Positions 26,788-36,812 of a DNA stretch of 64,000 nt are shown one piece after another. This DNA comes from Rathayibacter oskolensis. GTDB lineage: Bacteria > Actinomycetota > Actinomycetes > Actinomycetales > Microbacteriaceae. The position numbers and the translations under genes were made by a program. The first letter of the stretch is position 1; every line of letters starts with the position of its first letter. The notes below the pieces were generated by a model that saw only the letters and a program-made list of their open reading frames with translations, did not search any database and had not been told where the DNA came from. Location: contig NZ_FXBM01000001.1 in the NCBI RefSeq assembly GCF_900177245.1, positions 744,001 through 808,000 on the forward strand, read 5' to 3'.

Positions 26788-28248
26788 GTGACCGATCCCT
26801 CCAGTCCGTCCTCCAGGACCGACGCCGCCCTCCTCGGGCAGCGCATTCGGCACTTCCGCACCCGGCGAGGTCTCACCCTCGGCCAGCTGGCCGAGCGCGT
26901 GGGCGTCTCGGGGAGTCAGCTCTCGCTCATCGAGACCGGGCGCCGCGAGCCGCGGCTCTCGCTGATGCAGGGTCTCGCCTCGGCGCTCGGAGTCGAGCTC
27001 GCCGCGCTGCTGTCGGACGAGCCGCCGAGCGAGCGCGCGGCGCTCGAGATCGAGCTCGCGCGCGTGCAGAAGGGGTCGCTCTACCGCTCCCTCGGCCTGC
27101 CGGAGTTCAAGGTGAACAAGGCGCTGACCACGCCGGTCCTGGAGGCGTTCCTCGGGGTGTACCGCGAGCTCGCCCGCCGCAAGAGCGAGGCGAGCGCGAC
27201 ACCGGAGGAGGCGCGGCGGGCCAACACCGCGCAGCGCCTCCAGCTGCGCGAGCGCAACGCCTACCTGCCCGAGATCGAGAGCGTCGCCGGCGAGATGCTG
27301 CGGACGGTCGGGCACCGGGGCGGGGCGCTCACCCACAGCTCGGTGTCGAGGATGGCGCGGCATCTCGGCTTCGAGATCATCCACGTCGGCGACCTCCCGC
27401 ACTCGGCGCGATCCGTGATCGACCTCGCGAACGGGCGGATCTACCTCCCGCCGGCCTCGATCCCGGGCGGGCACGGGCTCCGCGCACTCGCGCTGCAGGC
27501 GATGGCGCACCGGATCCTCGGGCACGAGCGCCCGGTGACCTACGCCGACTTCCTCCGCCAGCGCCTCGAGATCAACTACTTCGCGGCGGCCTGCCTGATG
27601 CCGCTCGAGCCGGCGGTGGCGTTCCTGCAGGAGGCGAAGCGCGAGCGCGACATCTCGGTCGAGGACTTCCGCGACGGCTTCGGCGTCACCCACGAGGCCG
27701 CCGCGCTGCGCTTCACGAACCTCCTGACCTCGCACCTCGACATCCGGATGCACTTCCTCCGCGTGCTCGGCGACGGCTCGATCCAGAAGGCCTACGAGAA
27801 CGACTCGCTGCCGCTGCCGACCGACGTCACCGGCGCCGTCGAGGGGCAGGTGGTCTGCCGCTACTGGTCGGCGCGCTCGGCGTTCAGCCGCACCAACCGC
27901 ACGACGGAGTACTACCAGTACGTCGACACTCCCGCCGGGACCTTCTGGTCGGCCTCGCAGACCGGGACGACGGCGACCGAGGAGTTCTCGATCACCGTCG
28001 GCGTCCCGTTCGCCGAGGCGCGGTTCTTCCGAGGCCGCGACACCGACCGCCGCGAGCTCTCGCGCTGCCCCGACGAGTCGTGCTGCCGCCGGGCTCCCGA
28101 CGAGCTCGCGCAGCGGTGGGACGGCAACGCCTGGCCCAGCGCGCGCCTGCACGCCCACGTGCTCGCGCCGCTCCCCTCGGGTACCTTCCCCGGGATCGAC
28201 GACGCCGAGGTCTACGAGTTCCTCGACGCCCACGCCCGCGAGTCCTGA
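26788..28248 (+). CDS. RamB-like XRE regulator with IrrE-type and DUF2083 domains
   Basis: A 486-residue regulator starting at GTG 26788 after GCAGGAG; the open frame upstream shadows pckG. Residues about 14-70 form an HTH_3/XRE domain (IRHFRTRRGLTLGQLAERVGVSGSQLSLIETGRREP). The middle has an IrrE/ImmA-type peptidase-like domain (ALAQAMAHRILGHE), and the end is a DUF2083-type domain with cysteines in CPDESCC. This architecture is that of RamB, which represses acetate and glyoxylate genes in Corynebacterium and its relatives. Divergence from pckG fits control of gluconeogenesis. The HExxH zinc motif is not intact, so it is probably a sensor rather than a protease. Confidence 0.88.
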   Translation: MTDPSSPSSRTDAALLGQRIRHFRTRRGLTLGQLAERVGVSGSQLSLIETGRREPRLSLMQGLASALGVELAALLSDEPPSERAALEIELARVQKGSLYRSLGLPEFKVNKALTTPVLEAFLGVYRELARRKSEASATPEEARRANTAQRLQLRERNAYLPEIESVAGEMLRTVGHRGGALTHSSVSRMARHLGFEIIHVGDLPHSARSVIDLANGRIYLPPASIPGGHGLRALALQAMAHRILGHERPVTYADFLRQRLEINYFAAACLMPLEPAVAFLQEAKRERDISVEDFRDGFGVTHEAAALRFTNLLTSHLDIRMHFLRVLGDGSIQKAYENDSLPLPTDVTGAVEGQVVCRYWSARSAFSRTNRTTEYYQYVDTPAGTFWSASQTGTTATEEFSITVGVPFAEARFFRGRDTDRRELSRCPDESCCRRAPDELAQRWDGNAWPSARLHAHVLAPLPSGTFPGIDDAEVYEFLDAHARES

Positions 28249-28271
28249 CCCGGAGACGCCCCGCGAGCGGC

Positions 28272-29270
28272 TCAGCCCGAGATCAGGGCCCGCGCCGTGC
28301 CCTCGTCGAGGATCAGGTCGGTGATCAGGCCCGCGGCCAGCGCGCCGCGCAGCCCCGGCAGCTTCGAGGCCCCCGACACGACGCAGATCCGCCGCGAGGC
28401 GCGCGCGACCGTCGAGAGGTCCGGGCCGCTTGCACGTTCGTTCATCGGGATGTCGTCCCAGGTCCCGTCGGAGCGGTAGAAGACCGTCGCGACATCGCCG
28501 ACGACTCCCGACCCGCTCAGCGAGGTGAAGTCGCTCGCCTCCAGATAGCCGCCGATGTAGACCTTCGACGGCACCGCCGCGAAGGGCGAGCCGAGGCCGA
28601 AGAGCGCGACGTCCATCCGCTGCTGCAGCTCGAGCACGCGCTTGGTCGAGCGCTCGCGCCAGACCGCCTTCTTCGTCATCGGGTCGTCGAAGAACGCCGG
28701 CACCGGGAACTGCTGCACCTTGGCCGCGTAGGCGTCGCCGAAGCGGCGGAGGATCTCGCTCGAGTAGTTGATGCCGGTCGTCTCGGTGTTGCCTGCGCCG
28801 TTCAGCTGCACGATCTGGGTGTTGTGCGTCTCCTTGGCGATCAGGTGGCGGCTGATCGCGCTCATCGTCGACCCCCACGCGATCCCGACGATCATGTTGG
28901 AGTCGATGAACTGCCCGAGGATCCGCGCGGCCGAGAGCGCCACCCGCTCGAGCCGGTCGATCTCGCTGGTGTGATCGGGCACCGGCACGATGTGCGCGGT
29001 GATGTCGAAGTGGGCGCGCACCTCGGCCGACAGGGCGCTCGCCCGGTCGAGCGGGGAGCGGATCTGGATGTCGACGAGGCCCGTCGCCCTCGCGTGCGAG
29101 AGCAGGCGCGAGACCGACGAGCGCGACGTGTGCAGCTCGTGCGCGATGGCGTCCATCGTCAGGTCCTGCATGTAGTAGAGCTGTGCGGCGCGGAGCGCAT
29201 CCCGTGTCTTGTCCGGATGGGTCGCGTGCGTCGTCTCGTCGAGTTCGACGACCGGTCGGACAGGGGTCAT
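28272..29270 (-). CDS. SorC-family transcriptional regulator next to glp genes
   Basis: A 332-residue SorC/DeoR-type sugar-binding regulator. The N-terminal HTH reads MDAIAHELHTSRSSVSRLLSHARATGLVDI; the rest is the sugar-phosphate binding domain with IVGIAWGSTMSA, NGAGNT and LFGLGSPFA. The ATG at 29270 follows AAGGAG; a GTG five codons upstream lacks a site. It diverges from glpD, and both promoters overlap one inverted repeat, so it probably senses glycerol-3-phosphate or a related triose phosphate and controls glpDFK and itself. The ligand is inferred from context. Confidence 0.87.
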   Translation of the reverse strand: MTPVRPVVELDETTHATHPDKTRDALRAAQLYYMQDLTMDAIAHELHTSRSSVSRLLSHARATGLVDIQIRSPLDRASALSAEVRAHFDITAHIVPVPDHTSEIDRLERVALSAARILGQFIDSNMIVGIAWGSTMSAISRHLIAKETHNTQIVQLNGAGNTETTGINYSSEILRRFGDAYAAKVQQFPVPAFFDDPMTKKAVWRERSTKRVLELQQRMDVALFGLGSPFAAVPSKVYIGGYLEASDFTSLSGSGVVGDVATVFYRSDGTWDDIPMNERASGPDLSTVARASRRICVVSGASKLPGLRGALAAGLITDLILDEGTARALISG

Positions 29271-29296
29271 TGCCGCTCCTTGCACGTATTTCCACC

Positions 29297-29325
29297 CGTA
29301 TTGACCGGATGTGTTGTCGGGTCAA
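29297..29325. promoter_or_regulatory. Overlapping promoters and operator between SorC gene and glpD
   Basis: TTGACC (29301-29306) and GGGTCAA (29319-29325) form an inverted repeat. Read leftwards, TTGACC at 29325-29320 is followed after 17 bp by AATACG (29302-29297), a credible promoter for the regulator gene. Read rightwards, TTGACC at 29301 can serve as a -35 for glpD, with a weaker -10 near 29324. A regulator bound here would cover both. Confidence 0.45.
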
Positions 29326-29424
29326 GGATGGCTGTATTCCTCCGCGAAATCAATCGTCCACCTCACAGGCGGACAGTACGTGAAGGCACCGACGAAGCAC
29401 CTACGACACGAAGGCGAGTACGAA

Positions 29425-31182
29425 GTGGCACAGTCTGCCGGAACTCCCGGAAACACCGCTCTCCGCGAGAGCGTCTCCGCCCTGCGCGAGAACCCCCGCG
29501 CCGCCGTCCTCGTGATCGGTGGTGGCATCAACGGCATCGGCACGTTCCGCGAGCTCGCGCTCAACGGCGTCGACGTCGCGCTCGTCGAGCGGGGCGACTA
29601 CGTCTCGGGTGCGTCCAGCGCGTCGAGCCACATGATCCACGGAGGCATCCGCTACCTCGAGAACGGCGAGTTCCGTCTCGTCAACGAGGGGGTGCACGAG
29701 CGCAACGGACTGCTGAAGATCGCTCCTCATTACGTGAAGCCCCTGCAGACCACGATCCCGATCTACTCGACGTTCTCGGGCATCCTCGCGGCTCCGCTGC
29801 GCTTCCTGACCCACAAGTCGGGCAAGCCGCAGGAGCGCGGAGCGCTGCTGATCAAGGTCGGCCTGACGCTCTACGACTTCTTCTCCCGCGACGGAGGCAG
29901 CGTCCCGCGCCACCAGTTCCACGGCCGCAAGCGCTCCCTCAGCGAGCTGCCGAAGCTCGATCCGAGGATCAAGTACACCGCCACCTACTTCGACGCCTCC
30001 GTGCACGAGCCCGAGCGGCTCGCCCTCGACGTCCTCCGCGACGCGCTCGTGGGCGGCAAGAAGGCCCGCGCCGCGAACTACGTCGAGGCCGTCGGCGCCG
30101 ACGAGAAGGGCGTCGTCCTCCGCGACCGCGAGAGCGGCGAGGAGTTCACCTTCGAGGCGGACGTCGTGGTGAACGTCTCCGGTCCCTGGACCGACTTCAC
30201 CAACACGGCGCTCGGCACGACCACGAAGTTCATGGGCGGCACCAAGGGCTCGCACATCGTGCTCGACAACCCCGAGCTGGTCGAGGCCTGCGAGGGCCGC
30301 GAGATGTTCTTCGAGCACAGCGACGGCCGCATCGTGCTGATCTACCCGCTCAAGGGACGCGTCATGGTCGGCACCACCGACATCGATGCCGACCCGAACG
30401 AGCCGGCCGTCTGCACCGAGGAGGAGATCGACTACTTCTTCGAGCTGGTGAACCACGTCTTCCCCTCCATCCCTGTCGACCGCTCGCAGATCGTCTTCAA
30501 GTTCTCCGGCATCCGCCCGCTGCCCCGTCACGACGACGAGACCCCCGGCTTCGTCTCCCGCGACTACCGCATCGAGCCCTCCACGCTCCCCGGAGCAGGA
30601 GGAGCCACAGTGCTGAGCCTGGTCGGCGGCAAGTGGACGACGTTCCGCGCCCTGTCCGAGCACCTCTCGAACGAGGTCTTCAAGCGGATCGGCGTGACGC
30701 GCCGGGTCTCGACCGTGAAGACGGCGATCGGAGGCGGCAAGGGCTTCCCGCGCACCGACGCGTCCCGCGCGCAGTGGATCAGCCAGCACCGCTCCGGGCT
30801 GTCCTCCGCCCGCACCGGCCAGCTGCTCGAGCGCTACGGCACGCGTGCCGAGGAGGTCATCGAGGCCCTCGCCGACGGTCACGACGAGGCGCTCGACTTC
30901 GACAAGGACTTCACGACCGGTGAGATCCGCTACCTTGCGCAGCACGAGAGCGTCGTGCACCTGATCGACCTGGTCATGCGCCGCACCAACCACGCCTTCA
31001 CGGGCGGACTGAGCCGCGAACTGCTCGAGGAGCTCGCCGAGCACACCGGAGGGGTCCTCGGCTGGGACGACGCCGAGCGCGCCGCCGAGGTCGACGCGAC
31101 CATCGCGCACCTCAAGGAGTACAACGGAGTCGATGTCGGAGGCTCCTCCGTCCAGGCTCCGACCGCCGTCCCCGCAAGCTAG
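29425..31182 (+). CDS. glpD: Aerobic glycerol-3-phosphate dehydrogenase
   Basis: A 585-residue FAD enzyme oxidising glycerol-3-phosphate to dihydroxyacetone phosphate and passing electrons to quinone at the membrane face. The N-terminal dinucleotide fold is VLVIGGGINGIGTFRELALNGVDVALVERGDY; then SHMIHGGIRYL, the GPWTD segment, and LVGGKWTTFRALSEHL near the C-terminal domain. The GTG at 29425 follows AAGGCGAG and gives the usual N-terminus; a GTG at 29380 is an alternative. First gene of the glycerol locus, followed by a strong hairpin and then glpF and glpK. Confidence 0.95.
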   Translation: MAQSAGTPGNTALRESVSALRENPRAAVLVIGGGINGIGTFRELALNGVDVALVERGDYVSGASSASSHMIHGGIRYLENGEFRLVNEGVHERNGLLKIAPHYVKPLQTTIPIYSTFSGILAAPLRFLTHKSGKPQERGALLIKVGLTLYDFFSRDGGSVPRHQFHGRKRSLSELPKLDPRIKYTATYFDASVHEPERLALDVLRDALVGGKKARAANYVEAVGADEKGVVLRDRESGEEFTFEADVVVNVSGPWTDFTNTALGTTTKFMGGTKGSHIVLDNPELVEACEGREMFFEHSDGRIVLIYPLKGRVMVGTTDIDADPNEPAVCTEEEIDYFFELVNHVFPSIPVDRSQIVFKFSGIRPLPRHDDETPGFVSRDYRIEPSTLPGAGGATVLSLVGGKWTTFRALSEHLSNEVFKRIGVTRRVSTVKTAIGGGKGFPRTDASRAQWISQHRSGLSSARTGQLLERYGTRAEEVIEALADGHDEALDFDKDFTTGEIRYLAQHESVVHLIDLVMRRTNHAFTGGLSRELLEELAEHTGGVLGWDDAERAAEVDATIAHLKEYNGVDVGGSSVQAPTAVPAS

Positions 31183-31202
31183 ACAGGGCGGACGGCGCGA
31201 AA

Positions 31203-31252
31203 CGACGGGAGTCCCGGGCGAGTCGAGAACTCGGGCCGGGACTTCCGTCGTG
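31203..31252 (+). terminator. Strong hairpin between glpD and glpF
   Basis: A 16-bp stem (31203-31218 with 31237-31252, one G-T pair) encloses a second small stem CGAGT/ACTCG. It lies 20 bp past the glpD stop. It could end part of the transcripts or stabilise the glpD messenger, allowing glpFK to have its own promoter in 31253-31360. Confidence 0.6.
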
Positions 31253-31374
31253 ACAACGCACAAACGTGCACGCGTCGCTCCTTGTCGGGGCGTCGGGGCG
31301 CGGATAACTTCACACTCGTCGGGCATCGATGCCCGCTGCGGACGCCCGGTTGCGTCCGTTCTCAAGAGGAGGAA

Positions 31375-32142
31375 ATGGTCAACGTGGACAATCTCGGAGT
31401 GGTGTTCCTGAGCGAAGTCGTGGGGACGGCGATGCTCGTCCTTCTCGGCTGCGGTGTCGTCGCCAACGTCGCGCTCGTCAAGAACAAGGGTTTCAACGGC
31501 GGGTTCCTGATGGTGAACATCGGCTGGGGCTTCGCAGTCTTCGCCGGTGTGATCGTCTCCTACAACTCGGGCGCGCACCTCAACCCGGCGGTGACGCTCG
31601 GTCTGGCCGCCAGTGGGGCGGAGGAGTTCGGATCGGGCGTGCCGGTCAACATCGTCTCGATCCTGATGTACATCCTCGCCCAGATGATCGGAGCCATCCT
31701 CGGCGCCGTCTTCTGCTGGCTGGCCTACAAGCAGCACTTCGACGAGGAGCCCGACGCGGCCAACAAGCTCGGCGTCTTCTCGACGGGTCCCGCGATCCGC
31801 TCGTACGGCTGGAACTTCCTCACCGAGGTCATCGGCACCTTCGTCCTCGTCTTCGTGGTCATCGGCTTCGGCGGCGGACGCCAGGGCGACGGCGGACTCG
31901 CCGCACTCGGCGCGCTGCCCGTCGCCATCCTCGTGATCGCGATCGGCGCCTCCCTCGGTGGCCCGACCGGCTACGCGATCAACCCTGCCCGCGACCTCGG
32001 CCCCCGCATCGCGCACGCTCTGCTGCCGATCAAGGGCAAGGGCTCGAGCGACTGGAGCTACGCGTGGGTGCCGGTCGCCGGACCGATCGTCGGTGGTGTG
32101 CTGGCCGGTCTCGCGTCGACCGCGCTGCTCCCCATCCTCTGA
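31375..32142 (+). CDS. glpF: Glycerol uptake facilitator (aquaglyceroporin)
   Basis: A 255-residue MIP-family channel with six membrane helices and the two half-helix motifs SGAHLNPAVT and GYAINPARDLGPR. The aspartate after the second NPAR marks a glycerol facilitator rather than a pure water channel. It lets glycerol diffuse in for capture by GlpK. The ATG at 31375 follows GAGGAGGAA. glpK follows after 44 bp with its own strong ribosome-binding site. Confidence 0.95.
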   Translation: MVNVDNLGVVFLSEVVGTAMLVLLGCGVVANVALVKNKGFNGGFLMVNIGWGFAVFAGVIVSYNSGAHLNPAVTLGLAASGAEEFGSGVPVNIVSILMYILAQMIGAILGAVFCWLAYKQHFDEEPDAANKLGVFSTGPAIRSYGWNFLTEVIGTFVLVFVVIGFGGGRQGDGGLAALGALPVAILVIAIGASLGGPTGYAINPARDLGPRIAHALLPIKGKGSSDWSYAWVPVAGPIVGGVLAGLASTALLPIL

Positions 32143-32186
32143 GCCGTCGCACCGCAGTTCACCCCATTACGAAGGAGTAATCACTC

Positions 32187-33701
32187 ATGGCTGACTACGT
32201 CATCGCTATCGACCAGGGGACCACGTCGTCCCGCGCCATCATCTTCGACAAGAAGGGGTCGATCGTCTCCACCGGCCAGAAGGAGCACGAGCAGATCTTC
32301 CCGCGGGCCGGATGGGTCGAGCACGACCCGATCGAGATCTGGAACAACGTCCGCGAGGTCATCGGCCAGGCGCTGTCCCGCGCCGACCTGACGCGTCACG
32401 ACATCGCCTCCGTCGGCATCACCAACCAGCGCGAGACGGCTGTCGTCTGGGACAAGACCACCGGCAAGCCGGTCTACAACGCCATCGTCTGGCAGGACAC
32501 GCGGACGCAGTCGATCGTCGACCGCCTGGCGGGCGACGAGGGCACCGACCGGTTCAAGTCCATCGTCGGTCTGCCGCTCGCCACCTACTTCTCGGGCACG
32601 AAGATCGTCTGGATCCTCGAGAACGTCGAGGGTGCCCGCGAGAAGGCGGAGGCGGGCGACCTCCTCTTCGGCACCACCGACACCTGGGTCCTCTGGAACC
32701 TCACCGGAGGCACCGACGGCGGCGTGCACAAGACCGACGTCACGAACGCCTCCCGCACGCTCTTCCTCGACCTCGAGACCCTGGAGTGGCGCGACGACAT
32801 CCTCGAGGCCTTCGGGGTGCCGAAGTCGATGCTCCCCGAGGTCTGCTCCTCGTCCGAGGTCTACGGCCAGGTGGAGGCGTCGTCGCTGCTGCGCGAGGTG
32901 CCGATCGCCGGCATCCTGGGCGACCAGCAGGCGGCGACCTTCGGTCAGGCGGCGTTCGACCCGGGCGAGGCGAAGAACACCTACGGCACCGGCAACTTCC
33001 TGATCTTCAACACCGGCACCGAGATCGTGCACTCCAAGAACGGGCTGCTCACCACCATCGGCTACAAGCTCGGCGACGGCGAGGTGCACTACGCACTCGA
33101 GGGCTCGATCGCGGTCTCGGGCTCGCTCATCCAGTGGCTGCGCGACAACCTGGGCCTCATCGGATCGGCGCCCGAGGTCGAGACGCTGGCCGCCACGGTC
33201 GAGGACAACGGAGGCGCGTACTTCGTCCCCGCGTTCTCGGGACTCTTCGCGCCCTACTGGCGCTCGGACGCCCGCGGTGCGCTCGTCGGCCTCACCCGTT
33301 ACGTCAACAAGGGCCACATCGCCCGCGCCGCGCTCGAGGCGACCGCGTTCCAGACCCGCGAGGTCCTCGACGCCGTCAACGCCGACTCCGGTGTGCCGCT
33401 GCAGGAGCTCAAGGTCGACGGCGGCATGATCGCCAACAACCTGCTCATGCAGTTCCAGGCCGACATCCTCGGCGTCCCCGTCGTCCGCCCGGTGGTCGCC
33501 GAGACCACCGCCCTCGGAGCGGCCTACGCCGCGGGCCTCGCGGTCGGCTTCTGGGCCAACCTCGACGACCTGCGTCAGAACTGGCAGGAGGACTCGCGCT
33601 GGACCCCGCAGATGGACCAGGACGAGGCCGCCCGCCAGTACCGCCTCTGGAAGAAGGCCGTCACGAAGACCTTCGACTGGGTGGACGAGGACGTGCAGTA
33701 G
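32187..33701 (+). CDS. glpK: Glycerol kinase
   Basis: A 504-residue FGGY kinase that phosphorylates glycerol to glycerol-3-phosphate using ATP. Seen are [13 protein letters not shown] at the N-terminus, [25 protein letters not shown], the substrate loop [13 protein letters not shown] with the GTGNF turn, and [18 protein letters not shown] with [11 protein letters not shown] near the C-terminus. The ATG follows GAAGGAG. The glpFK pair ends at a hairpin just downstream. Confidence 0.97.
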   Translation: MADYVIAIDQGTTSSRAIIFDKKGSIVSTGQKEHEQIFPRAGWVEHDPIEIWNNVREVIGQALSRADLTRHDIASVGITNQRETAVVWDKTTGKPVYNAIVWQDTRTQSIVDRLAGDEGTDRFKSIVGLPLATYFSGTKIVWILENVEGAREKAEAGDLLFGTTDTWVLWNLTGGTDGGVHKTDVTNASRTLFLDLETLEWRDDILEAFGVPKSMLPEVCSSSEVYGQVEASSLLREVPIAGILGDQQAATFGQAAFDPGEAKNTYGTGNFLIFNTGTEIVHSKNGLLTTIGYKLGDGEVHYALEGSIAVSGSLIQWLRDNLGLIGSAPEVETLAATVEDNGGAYFVPAFSGLFAPYWRSDARGALVGLTRYVNKGHIARAALEATAFQTREVLDAVNADSGVPLQELKVDGGMIANNLLMQFQADILGVPVVRPVVAETTALGAAYAAGLAVGFWANLDDLRQNWQEDSRWTPQMDQDEAARQYRLWKKAVTKTFDWVDEDVQ

Positions 33702-33707
33702 TCCATT

Positions 33708-33732
33708 CCACGGCGGTCCCTGCCCGCCGTGG
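33708..33732 (+). terminator. Terminator of the glp transcript
   Basis: CCACGGCGG (33708-33716) pairs perfectly with CCGCCGTGG (33724-33732) across seven bases, six bases after the glpK stop. Confidence 0.65.
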
Positions 33733-33815
33733 CGCGGTCGGCTTAGTGAGGTGGTCGCGTCCCACGGGGCGTCCTGCGTCCGGCTAGGAGGAATCGCTGA
33801 CACGCGATTCCTCCG
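33733..33815 (-). repeat. Degenerate copy of the 130-bp dispersed repeat
   Basis: Read on the minus strand this stretch contains the repeat's hairpin GAATCGCGTGTCAGCGATTC followed by blocks corresponding to GACGC..., ACCACCTC and AAGCCGACCGCGCC of the units at the right end of the window. It fills part of the gap between glpK and the HAD gene; 33816-33931 holds only G/C-rich sequence with no recognisable gene. Confidence 0.55.
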
Positions 33816-33931
33816 TTCGCCTCGGCCTTCGGGAGTGGGACCTCGGTCTTCGACCGGCGGAGCGCCTCGGTTCGACCCTCGGGTCGGGTCGGGGCGCTTC
33901 GGCGTTCCGGTGGGGGCAGCTCGCGTGTCTG

Positions 33932-33969
33932 CTGGTCGAGTAGCGGCCGCAGGCGGCGTGTCGAGACCC
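33932..33969. repeat. Dispersed GGTCGAGTAGC...TCGAGACC element
   Basis: CTGGTCGAGTAGC, a GC-rich centre of about 15 bases and GTGTCGAGACC form an imperfect palindrome. The copy at 58357-58391 shares both ends. Placed just after the HAD gene on the minus strand. Confidence 0.6.
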
Positions 33970-33992
33970 ACCTCCCTGCGGAGGTCCCACCC

Positions 33993-34727
33993 TCAGCTCA
34001 GCCGCCACCCGTCGACGAGGGCTGCGAGCTCGTCGAGTGAGCCGATGCGGCGCACGCCCAGGGCGAGAGCCTCCGGAGGCAGGGCGCGGCCGTGCTCCGG
34101 GCCGCCGACGCGGTCGAGCCACACTCCGCGGAGGCCGGCACGGGCGGCCCCGAGGGCGTCGGTGGTGAGGCGGTCCCCGACGTAGAGGGCCTCCTCCGGA
34201 GCGACGCCGAACCGCTCGCAGGCGATCTCGAAGATGCGCGGGTCGGGCTTGGTCACGCCGACCTCTCCGGAGGCGATCACGTGCTCGACGCGATCGCGCA
34301 GCCCGATCCCGTCGATCTTGCCGGCCTGGAAGACCGGGTCGCCGTTCGTGATGATCCCGATCCGCACACCGGAGGCGTCCAGGCGATCGAGTGCGCGGAG
34401 CGCATCGTCGTGCAGCGTCCAGTGGGCGGTGTAGTGCGCGAGGTAGGCGCCGAACCACTCACTCGCCTCCTCCGGCGAGAGCACCACGCCGACCGCGGCG
34501 GCGAAGGCTGCGGCCCTCGCCTGCCGCTGGCCCTCGTAGTCGAGCTCGCCGGCGAGGTAGCGGTGGTAGTGCTCCTCCTCGAGCTCGTACCAGAGCCGCT
34601 GCGTCTCGGCGGCGTCTGCGGGGTACGGCGCCCCGAGCGCGGCGGAGTAGGAGGCGATCCCCTCGCGCACGGCGCGGGCGTGCGCGAAGAGGGTGTCGTC
34701 GAGGTCGAAGAGCGCGAGCGTCAGCAC
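33993..34727 (-). CDS. HAD-superfamily hydrolase
   Basis: A 244-residue HAD phosphatase with motif I FDLDDTLF (nucleophile Asp in the first ten residues), a helical cap (about 15-100), motif II GIITNGDP, the lysine in VTKPDPRIFEIA and motif IV YVGDRLTTDALGA. It resembles YjjG/pyrimidine-5'-nucleotidase-type members, but the substrate is not certain. GTG start. It lies 13 bp after trpS on the same strand and may be co-transcribed with trpS and xthA. Confidence 0.88.
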   Translation of the reverse strand: MLTLALFDLDDTLFAHARAVREGIASYSAALGAPYPADAAETQRLWYELEEEHYHRYLAGELDYEGQRQARAAAFAAAVGVVLSPEEASEWFGAYLAHYTAHWTLHDDALRALDRLDASGVRIGIITNGDPVFQAGKIDGIGLRDRVEHVIASGEVGVTKPDPRIFEIACERFGVAPEEALYVGDRLTTDALGAARAGLRGVWLDRVGGPEHGRALPPEALALGVRRIGSLDELAALVDGWRLS

Positions 34728-34740
34728 CGCGGGCCCCGGC

Positions 34741-36635
<1,895 letters not shown>

Positions 36636-36722
36636 CCAGACAGTCTATTTGGAGCAGCTGACGCTGCTCCTCCGCGGCGGGCGGGGACCGCCGCGGACAA
36701 CGAACACAGCCGGCGGCCCGCT

Positions 36723-36763
36723 CCTGCGTCACCTTCCCTCGGAGAAGAAGAAGGCGACGCAGG
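36723..36763 (-). terminator. Terminator of the fructose PTS operon
   Basis: CCTGCGTCACCTTC (36723-36736) and GAAGGCGACGCAGG (36750-36763) form a 14-pair stem with one mismatch, 50 bp beyond the EIIBC stop. No gene lies between xthA and the PTS gene (36636-36812). Confidence 0.6.
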
Positions 36764-36812
36764 CGCGGACCGCCGGCAGGACCGCTCAGGACGGTCGTTC
36801 GGGGGGACCCGG

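Noticed and set aside
24190-29325. A 1711-codon open frame on the minus strand
   Set aside because: Same reason: it overlies pckG, the RamB-like and SorC genes, with shadow-type composition.
23367-30923. A 2518-codon open frame on the plus strand
   Set aside because: It crosses many well-supported genes on both strands, is extremely rich in Arg, Gly and Ala, and shows no domain. High GC removes stop codons from the non-coding frames.
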